A stretch of DNA of 64,000 nt from Devosia sp. RR2S18 (GTDB lineage: Bacteria; Pseudomonadota; Alphaproteobacteria; Rhizobiales; Devosiaceae), in the NCBI RefSeq assembly GCF_030177755.1, contig NZ_CP126539.1, positions 3,372,001 to 3,436,000 of the forward strand. Reading direction: 5' to 3'. A program made the position numbers and the translations under genes. The notes under the pieces were generated by a model. It saw nothing but the letters and a program-made list of their open reading frames with translations. It was not told the DNA's origin and did not search any database. Each line of letters starts with the position of its first letter. The stretch's first letter is position 1. Shown one piece after another: positions 58,023 to 64,000 of this stretch.

Positions 58023-59117
58023 ATGCACCGCTTCACCGACCTCCTGTTGCGCTTCGGCCGGGACGAACGTGGCGTCTTTGCCGTGGTCTTCAGCGTCATG
58101 GCGATCGTGCTCATCGCTCTCGGCGGTGCAGTCGTGGATTATGTTCGGCTTGAGCAGACGCGGAATAGAGCTCAGGTCGCTCTCGACGCTGCGGCTTTGG
58201 CCCTGCAGCCAGAGATATTCAAGAAACCGCTGCATGAGGCGGACATAAAGGCCAAAGCGCAAGCCTTGATCCAGGATCGCGTCGGCTCAGAAGGGTTAGG
58301 TGGAGACGAAATCACGAGCTCCGTCGAGATTGCCCGCGCCGACGTCGTCAATGGTTCACTCTACCTAGAGGGCAAAATAAACGTGCCAACCGCATTCGTT
58401 CGCCTCGTTGGGGTGAATAATCTGGGAGCAACCTTTTTTGCGGAGGCGACTCGGAAGATGTTGAACCTTGAAGTCGCAATGGTTCTCGATAATTCGGGTT
58501 CAATGCAACAGAACAACCGCATGGCGTACTTAAAAACGGCCGCGACTTGCGCCACGAATATACTCTTCTTCGACGATGCGGTGGATGAAGATACTTGCGA
58601 ACCCCTTGTCGGCGCTGCTAGCTCCGACAAGGTAAAGATCGGGATCATCCCGTTCACGACTATGGTCAATATTGGCACTCAGTTTGCAAACGCAAGCTGG
58701 CTGGACTGGAGTGGGCAGTCAAGCATCGCCAAGCTGAACTTCGACAATGACGACTACGACGGGAACAACTTCGACGGTTTGGTAGACCGGAAGGCACTAT
58801 TCACGAAGACCAACACCGCCTGGCGGGGCTGCGTTGAAGCTCGCCTCGCGCCGAACGATACTACGGATGAACCCGCAGTCAACTCCAGCGCCAAATTCGT
58901 GCCGTTCTTTGTCCCAGATGGCCATTACGGCACCTCTAGTAGTTACATTTCAGATACTGGCGGAACTTGCGCGATAGATAAATGCACAAAGACCGTTGAA
59001 TATGGCTGGGGCGGCAATACCACAAACCACAAGCGTCAGGTTGGAAATGTTACGACCAATTTCGGAGCGGCCAGTTTGTATCGGCTCCGACTGGACGCTA
59101 GTTTCTCGCACTTCTAG
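58023..59117 (+). CDS. TadG-like vWA-domain pilus protein, 5' part before frameshift
   Basis: 364 codons. The N-terminus (RFGRDERGVFAVVFSVMAIVLIALGGAVVDYVRL) is the TadE/TadG-type membrane anchor of Flp/Tad pilus systems. A von Willebrand factor A domain follows with the MIDAS start VLDNSGSM (Asp156). The frame ends in TAG at 59115-59117, while the rest of the vWA domain is found in the next frame. So the gene is broken or the assembly has an indel between about 59040 and 59110. No other tad genes are nearby. Confidence 0.85.
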   Translation: MHRFTDLLLRFGRDERGVFAVVFSVMAIVLIALGGAVVDYVRLEQTRNRAQVALDAAALALQPEIFKKPLHEADIKAKAQALIQDRVGSEGLGGDEITSSVEIARADVVNGSLYLEGKINVPTAFVRLVGVNNLGATFFAEATRKMLNLEVAMVLDNSGSMQQNNRMAYLKTAATCATNILFFDDAVDEDTCEPLVGAASSDKVKIGIIPFTTMVNIGTQFANASWLDWSGQSSIAKLNFDNDDYDGNNFDGLVDRKALFTKTNTAWRGCVEARLAPNDTTDEPAVNSSAKFVPFFVPDGHYGTSSSYISDTGGTCAIDKCTKTVEYGWGGNTTNHKRQVGNVTTNFGAASLYRLRLDASFSHF

Positions 59118-59814
59118 CTGGAGTGGCTATACTGAAGTTTACAGCCCTCTTTCTCGCAAAGAGCTCCAGGAACGCCTTTGCAAGTACGACGGGACCAATC
59201 CAGGGAGCAATGCTACGAATGCCTCCTGCCCCACCGTATCATTGCTTCCGCTCTCGAGCAGCTCTACGATGGTGAAGTCTAAGATTGCAGCCATGACTGC
59301 AAGCGGCGGCACCAACATTCAGCAAGGCACCGTGTGGGGGTTTCACGCACTAACGCCTTCGGAACCGCTATCGGAGGGGCTGCTCAACAACAGTGCTTCC
59401 GTCGAAAAGGTGCTTATCATCATGACGGATGGGTTCAACGAACCCGACTTCAGATCCTACTCCGGTGACTGGAACGGCAACGAGTATTCTGCTTGGGGGT
59501 ACAGAAAGGACGGCCGCCTCGCGGACGTAGATGGTATGCTCAACAATGCGAACGAATACAACGCCTTCAACAGCAAAGCCGACATAACGGCGGTCATGGA
59601 CCAGAAAACACTAGACACCTGCACCAACGCGAAGAATGCAGGGATAGAGGTGTTCACCATTGGTCTAAGCTCGCCATCTCAAGCCACTACCGACATGTTG
59701 ACCGAATGCTCGTCGGGCACGGGCTACCACCATTTCCCAACGGATCCTACTCAACTCGAGGGGGTATTCAAGAACATCGCGGCGCAGCTGGCACAGCTCC
59801 GCTTGGCCCGATAA
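58996..59814 (+). CDS. TadG-like vWA-domain pilus protein, 3' part after frameshift
   Basis: Continues the previous entry in the +1 frame. True continuation starts about DWTLVSRTSSWSGYTEVYSPLS; the first ~30 codons from ATG 58996 overlap the 5' part and are probably not translated. It contains the rest of the vWA fold: GGTNIQQGTVWGFHAL, VLIIMTDGFNE, and EVFTIGLSS near the end. Joined, the two parts make a protein of about 597 residues, a usual TadG length. It ends just before the convergent tRNA-His. Confidence 0.8.
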   Translation: MNMAGAAIPQTTSVRLEMLRPISERPVCIGSDWTLVSRTSSWSGYTEVYSPLSRKELQERLCKYDGTNPGSNATNASCPTVSLLPLSSSSTMVKSKIAAMTASGGTNIQQGTVWGFHALTPSEPLSEGLLNNSASVEKVLIIMTDGFNEPDFRSYSGDWNGNEYSAWGYRKDGRLADVDGMLNNANEYNAFNSKADITAVMDQKTLDTCTNAKNAGIEVFTIGLSSPSQATTDMLTECSSGTGYHHFPTDPTQLEGVFKNIAAQLAQLRLAR

Positions 59815-59829
59815 TGCAACCTAGGAGAA

Positions 59830-59906
59830 TGGTACCGCCTCCCCGGATTGAACGGGGGACCTCTAGATCCACAATCTAGCGCTCTAACCAACTGAGCTAA
59901 GGCGGC
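59830..59906 (-). tRNA. tRNA-His (GTG anticodon)
   Basis: A complete cloverleaf on the minus strand. The acceptor is GCCGCCT with AGGCGGT, a G1-U72 wobble; the discriminator is A73, and CCA is encoded. The anticodon arm is CTAGA-TTGTGGA-TCTAG, so the anticodon is GTG. The base before G1 is T, so the usual G-1 is not encoded. This is the unusual tRNA-His form known from a subset of alphaproteobacteria. The 270 bases from here to the next gene hold no feature I can support. Confidence 0.97.
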
Positions 59907-60179
59907 AAAGGGCTCATCAAGGAACGGCCGAAGCGACATTCCGAAAGCGGGCGGAACATAGGGGCATAATCGGAGAATGACAAGCACGCATTTGACGGTT
60001 TTGCCCATACTCAGGAATGGTGCGCCGCCACGGGGCTTAACCATGGGAACACGATCGCGCCAAGGTGCACTGGACCCCCGGTTTTTGCACCTATATTGAA
60101 GGAAACCTGAGGCTTCCGGCATAATTGTGCCGAAATGGCACGAAATGGATGCCCCGGGAGCCGGAGATCAAGGCCGTTG

Positions 60180-62738
60180 ATGAATGCCGACTGGACCACA
60201 TCGCCGAGCGCCCGCCGCGTGTTGCAGCACGCCGACGATACGCGGCCGGCTTGGCTCTGGTCGAGTGACGGACAGCGGCTGATTTGGCACAATGGCGCCG
60301 CCGAGCTGTTTCTGGCCAAGATCAAGAAGTTCGGTCTCAAGCGCGCGCCAATGGCCGAGCCTATCAAGGGACAAATCGCCCGAAACATTCGCCTCGGCTC
60401 ACCGGGGCGCACGAGCCTGGCGCGAATTCAATTTCTCGCAGGCGAAAAGCCTGCTTCCACGACCTGTGCCACAACGCCCCTCGTCTTGACGGACGAGCAG
60501 ATCGCTCTGCTGATTGTTGGCGTGGACCCCATTGCTGCTGAGATTTTGGAGGCGGCGGGCGATGAAGCGGTGCCAGCGCCAGAGCAGTGGAGCGAAGAAA
60601 TTGCGGCGCCTGGCCTTCCTAGCTATGGCGATTTCGAGTCTCACGCCTATGAACGGGAACTGGAAAGCTGGAGAGAGGCAGACGGGCAAGAGAGTCTTGC
60701 CACCGAACAACTCACTGGTGCCGAGCCGCCGACTAATGATGCGGATGATGAAATACCGGTAGGACCGGAACCGAGTGTCGACATCGGGCCAGCCGCGACA
60801 CAGCCTAAACCGACACCCATAGAACCACAGCCCGAAGCGCCGCGCGCAGAAGTCGGAGGGGCTAGCCGGCTGAGCCAGTTGGTCGAGCGCCTGGCGGCAG
60901 GAGATGCATTCTATGGTCCGCTGACGCAATCAGAGGATGAAGTTGCGACAGCAGGAACGGAAGCTCAGGACGTAGCCTCGCCGGCAGAAGAACCAGAGCT
61001 TCCCGCACCCCCGGAAAGCGCTCAGCTCTACAAGGTGATTGGTCGCGGCTTCCTTCCTGATACCGTTGCGGAGACAAAACCGGCTGCCGCAACGCCTGAA
61101 GAGGAGCCGGATGGCAAGAACTCGCCACTCGAGGTAGGTGGAATAGAAGCGACAGAGCCCGAGCGGTCTTCAAACGAGCTGACCACCGCTGGTGCGGATA
61201 CTGAGACGGTCGAACGCGTCTCGCGCTACAATTTCGACGAGCTCTCGCGCATACTGACGGACCGCGTGGGCAATGTCGCCCAGCCCTCCCACGCCATTGC
61301 CGAAGCGCAGCGGGCGGGGTCATTGGTCAATTTGGGCGGTGAGACTCTGGTGCTGAACAGGCTGCCCCTGGGCATCCTGGTCTTCCGAGACCAGCAGGTC
61401 TTATTTGCCAATCGAGCGATCACCGAGATGGTTGGCTACGACTCGGTCGAGAACCTACGTCAAGCAGGACTGGCGGCGGTGTTTCCAGCGGCCGGTCCAG
61501 AGGGCCAGGAGGCAGGTCCGGTTAATCACCTGGTGCAACGAGATGGTACGCTGGTTCCGGTGACGGCAAGGCTGCAATCCATCTCCTGGCAGGGGCGCCC
61601 CGCCCTTATGCTGTCGGCCAGCACGACCGAAGTTCGCACAAGCCACGAGGCTGCAGTGCGCGCGTTCGCGCAGGCACTCGCGACCGTTCGCGGCGACGGT
61701 TTCTTCGAGACGACGCGGTCGGGCGTGGTTAGCGCAGTTTCTCCCGAGGCATCGAGCCTCTTGGCGAGTACATTGGCGGAAGGTAAGCCGCTGTCTGGGG
61801 CCATCGCCAGCGACGACCTGCCCGCCTTACGGGAATTCCTGGAGCGCCCGGCTCGTTTTGCAGAAACCGCCCGGCCCGCGCTAACCGTTCGGTCGGCGGA
61901 AGGCAAGGCTGAACTGTATGTGTTTGCCCAAGGACAAGCTGGTGTGACCACCGGCTATTTCGGTCTGGTTCGTGCGCAGCAGCCTTCCCAGCTACGCCTT
62001 GCTGGTTCGACCGAAGCGGATCCTGCGCTGTTGGCGCGAATCAGCCGCGGCGTCCGCCGGCCACTCAACACCATTATAGGATTTTCCGATCTTATCCGGT
62101 CCAAGGCGTCCAGCGCGCTGGAGAACGAACGCTACGCCAGCTATGCCGATGATATCACCACGGCAGGCCTCGAGATCGCAGCACTCGTTGATGAACTTGA
62201 TGACTATGCGCGGCTGCGCGATGGTCGCTACCTACCCCAGCGCGTCAGCGTCGAACTGACAGCGCTTCTGGAAAGCTGCGTATTGCGCATCCGGCCCCAG
62301 GCCAACACTGCCCGGGTGATCGTCCGCAACGCCATCTCGGAGACGCTGCCCCGGATCACCGCTGATCGTGCTTCGCTCGCCCAGGCCGTGCTGAACCTGC
62401 TTGCCAGCGCCATCGACCAAACCCCGACAGGCGGTGCAGTGGTCATTTCCGCCCAGCGCCAGGACGACGGTGGCATAGCCATTCATGTGCGTGACAGCTC
62501 TTCCAGTGCTGTGGATATGGCTGAGCGGTTCGTCGTGTTCCGCGATGGTGTGGACCGCAACGGGCGCGCGATCGTACCAGTCCGCTCAAGTGTCGGCCTG
62601 TCACTGACGCGCGCCCTATTGGCGGTCAACACCTTTTCACTATCGGTGAACCCAGCCGGCGCTCAGGGCATGCTGTTCACTCTGGTGATCCCGTCCGACC
62701 TAGTAGAATCCGAAGCTCAGCCAGGCGTGGCAGAATAG
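60180..62738 (+). CDS. PAS-domain histidine-kinase-like protein with degenerate catalytic motifs
   Basis: 852 residues from ATG 60180 (an ATG at 60135 lacks a ribosome site). A PAS-like segment near residues 15-60 is followed by an acidic, Pro/Glu-rich stretch of about 280 residues, a second PAS domain near 385-480 (LPLGILVFRDQQVLFANRAITEMVGYD split here as LPLGILVF and FANRAITEMVGYD), and a DHp/ATPase fold. The phospho-acceptor box reads SRGVRRPLN with Arg623 where His is expected. The N-box reads NLLASAID, and the G1 box RDSSSSAVDM lacks its glycines. So it is probably a pseudokinase. No transmembrane segment. Confidence 0.82.
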   Translation: MNADWTTSPSARRVLQHADDTRPAWLWSSDGQRLIWHNGAAELFLAKIKKFGLKRAPMAEPIKGQIARNIRLGSPGRTSLARIQFLAGEKPASTTCATTPLVLTDEQIALLIVGVDPIAAEILEAAGDEAVPAPEQWSEEIAAPGLPSYGDFESHAYERELESWREADGQESLATEQLTGAEPPTNDADDEIPVGPEPSVDIGPAATQPKPTPIEPQPEAPRAEVGGASRLSQLVERLAAGDAFYGPLTQSEDEVATAGTEAQDVASPAEEPELPAPPESAQLYKVIGRGFLPDTVAETKPAAATPEEEPDGKNSPLEVGGIEATEPERSSNELTTAGADTETVERVSRYNFDELSRILTDRVGNVAQPSHAIAEAQRAGSLVNLGGETLVLNRLPLGILVFRDQQVLFANRAITEMVGYDSVENLRQAGLAAVFPAAGPEGQEAGPVNHLVQRDGTLVPVTARLQSISWQGRPALMLSASTTEVRTSHEAAVRAFAQALATVRGDGFFETTRSGVVSAVSPEASSLLASTLAEGKPLSGAIASDDLPALREFLERPARFAETARPALTVRSAEGKAELYVFAQGQAGVTTGYFGLVRAQQPSQLRLAGSTEADPALLARISRGVRRPLNTIIGFSDLIRSKASSALENERYASYADDITTAGLEIAALVDELDDYARLRDGRYLPQRVSVELTALLESCVLRIRPQANTARVIVRNAISETLPRITADRASLAQAVLNLLASAIDQTPTGGAVVISAQRQDDGGIAIHVRDSSSSAVDMAERFVVFRDGVDRNGRAIVPVRSSVGLSLTRALLAVNTFSLSVNPAGAQGMLFTLVIPSDLVESEAQPGVAE

Positions 62739-62865
62739 CAGCGCAAAATAACGCTCCGACGAAAGCCTTCGGGAGCAAGCAATAACAACAAGACCAGGTG
62801 TCATGTCGACGTGACTGCCCTATAAGGGGCGCAAGCGGGCCTTCCGCAATGCAATGGGGACTGCA

Positions 62866-64000
62866 ATGGCAAAGACAACCCAGTTGTTCGGTTTGATTTT
62901 GAGCTTGGGACTAGCGCTCACTAGCGCTGCCTTGGCTCAGCCGAGCGAGATACGCATTGGCGTGGCGCTGGAGCCGCCAATGCTCGACCCCACCGCTGGG
63001 GCGGCGGAGGCCATCGACGTCGTCACCTACCAGAACATCTTTGAGGGTTTGGTCCGTATCGACCAGGATGGCGCCGTGCAGCCCGGCCTGGCGCAGGACT
63101 GGACCATCTCCGAGGATGGGCTGACCTACACATTCGAGCTCGCATCTGACGTCACATTTCATGACGGCTCAACCTTCGACGCAGAAGACGTCAAGTTCAC
63201 GTTCGACAGGATCTTGGCGTCTGACAGTATCAATGCGCAGAAGGCTCTGTATGAGCCCATCGAGGCAGTTGAGGTCATTGACCCGCAGACCGTTGAATTC
63301 ACCCTCAGCCGCCCGGATGGGTTATTCCTCTTCAATCTGGGGCGCGGCGACGCTGTCATTGTTGCCCCAGAGAGCGCTGAGAACAACGCTGCTGAACCAA
63401 TTGGAACGGGTCCTTTCGCCTTTATCCAGTGGGACCGCGGTAGCCGCGTCGTCCTTGAGCGCTACGAGCCCTATTGGGGCGAGTTGCCTGCCTTGACCAA
63501 GGCATCCTTCGTATTCATTGGCGACACTGCCACGCTGACCAACGCCCTGCTGGCTGGCGATATCGACGGCACCAACAATTTCGCTGCCGAAGCTTTGCCG
63601 ATCTTTGAAGCCAACCCCCAGTTCAAGGTTCTGGTGGGCACTACAGAGGGCGAGACGGTTTTGGCGACCAACAACGCACGGGAGCCGTTCAATGACGTCA
63701 GAGTGCGCCAGGCGATCGCGCACGCGATCGATCGCGAAGAGATCATCGAAGGCGCCACTTATGGCTATGGCGAGCCGATCGGCAGCCATTTCGCGCCGCA
63801 CCATCCGTACTATGTCGATCTGACCGAAACCTATCCTCATGATCCCGACGCAGCACGGCGGCTGCTGACGGAGGCAGGTTACCCCGAAGGTTTCATCGCA
63901 ACCTTGAAACTGCCGCCAGTAGCTTATGCGGGCCTGTCAGGGCAGATTATTGCCAGCCAGCTTGCAGAAGTCGGCATCCGCCTCGAACTCGTCAACATGG
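62866..64000 (+). CDS. Peptide/nickel ABC transporter substrate-binding protein, 5' part (runs off window)
   Basis: The frame from ATG 62866 (GGGGA upstream) is open to the window end, giving about 378 residues of a family-5 solute-binding protein. A signal peptide (LFGLILSLGLALTSAALAQ) comes first. IFEGLVRIDQDG and the GLAQDWTISEDGLTYTF segment are typical of DppA/OppA-type receptors. FHDGSTFDAEDVKFTFDR and IGTGPFAF are present as well. Permease and ATPase genes are expected beyond the window. Confidence 0.93.
   Translation, partial: MAKTTQLFGLILSLGLALTSAALAQPSEIRIGVALEPPMLDPTAGAAEAIDVVTYQNIFEGLVRIDQDGAVQPGLAQDWTISEDGLTYTFELASDVTFHDGSTFDAEDVKFTFDRILASDSINAQKALYEPIEAVEVIDPQTVEFTLSRPDGLFLFNLGRGDAVIVAPESAENNAAEPIGTGPFAFIQWDRGSRVVLERYEPYWGELPALTKASFVFIGDTATLTNALLAGDIDGTNNFAAEALPIFEANPQFKVLVGTTEGETVLATNNAREPFNDVRVRQAIAHAIDREEIIEGATYGYGEPIGSHFAPHHPYYVDLTETYPHDPDAARRLLTEAGYPEGFIATLKLPPVAYAGLSGQIIASQLAEVGIRLELVNM

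Overview
This is a 64-kb chromosomal segment from a high-GC alphaproteobacterium, most likely Hyphomicrobiales (Rhizobiales). The gene content and the mosaic GC-rich intergenic palindromes suggest a Devosia-like genome, but the genus is inferred. Supporting points are an alphaproteobacterial-type gshA, a short HisG with HisZ, a long HisRS paired with a tRNA-His that lacks an encoded G-1, an aerobic-type cobalamin pathway (CobN, CobK, CobE-like, CbtAB), DUF6101 and DUF1127-like proteins, and a CIRCE-controlled groESL. There is no prophage, insertion sequence, integrase or CRISPR array. The window reads as conserved core chromosome with dispersed repeats.

Layout. 1-9.4 kb holds housekeeping genes: the DUF6101 3' end, ubiA, rsmE, gshA, purD, a patatin-like phospholipase, tadA, mutL and a metallophosphoesterase. 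9.4-14.4 kb is an Entner-Doudoroff operon on the minus strand, reading BadF-type sugar kinase, zwf, pgl, edd. 14.6-30.2 kb is the cobalamin island: cobU; cobA-cobB-cobQ-cbiB; cobK; a cobE-like gene; a CDF metal transporter; and a tightly overlapping minus-strand operon cbtB-cbtA-cobW-cobN-cobO behind a full cobalamin riboswitch. A second, internally deleted riboswitch-like leader precedes the cobE-like gene. 30.9-34.1 kb is a zinc-uptake locus, znuA divergent from znuC-znuB-zur, with Zur-box-like palindromes between. 34.1-43 kb carries rsmD, rluB with a very long basic tail, a lipoprotein, lspA, ileS, ribF and a HAD hydrolase.

43-49 kb is regulatory and miscellaneous: a divergent EAL-domain membrane protein, a ROK regulator, an orphan sigma-54 activator, an EamA transporter, a hairpin-rich intergenic stretch and DUF427. 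49.4-51.6 kb is groESL with promoter, CIRCE and terminator. 51.7-57.2 kb has a TauE/SafE permease, hisS-hisZ-hisG, DUF1127-like small genes and tag. 57.3-64 kb has an L,D-transpeptidase, a TadG-like von Willebrand factor A protein split by a frameshift, tRNA-His, a large PAS protein with a histidine-kinase fold whose catalytic residues are gone, and the 5' part of a peptide ABC substrate-binding protein.

The best leads are the truncated cobalamin riboswitch before the cobE-like gene, the histidine-kinase-like pseudokinase, the mosaic palindromic repeat family (five copies), the structured gene-free region near 48.8-49.0 kb, and the histidine-rich tail on the ZnuC ATPase. I found no single obviously new multi-gene system. 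All family assignments were made by eye from the sequence.
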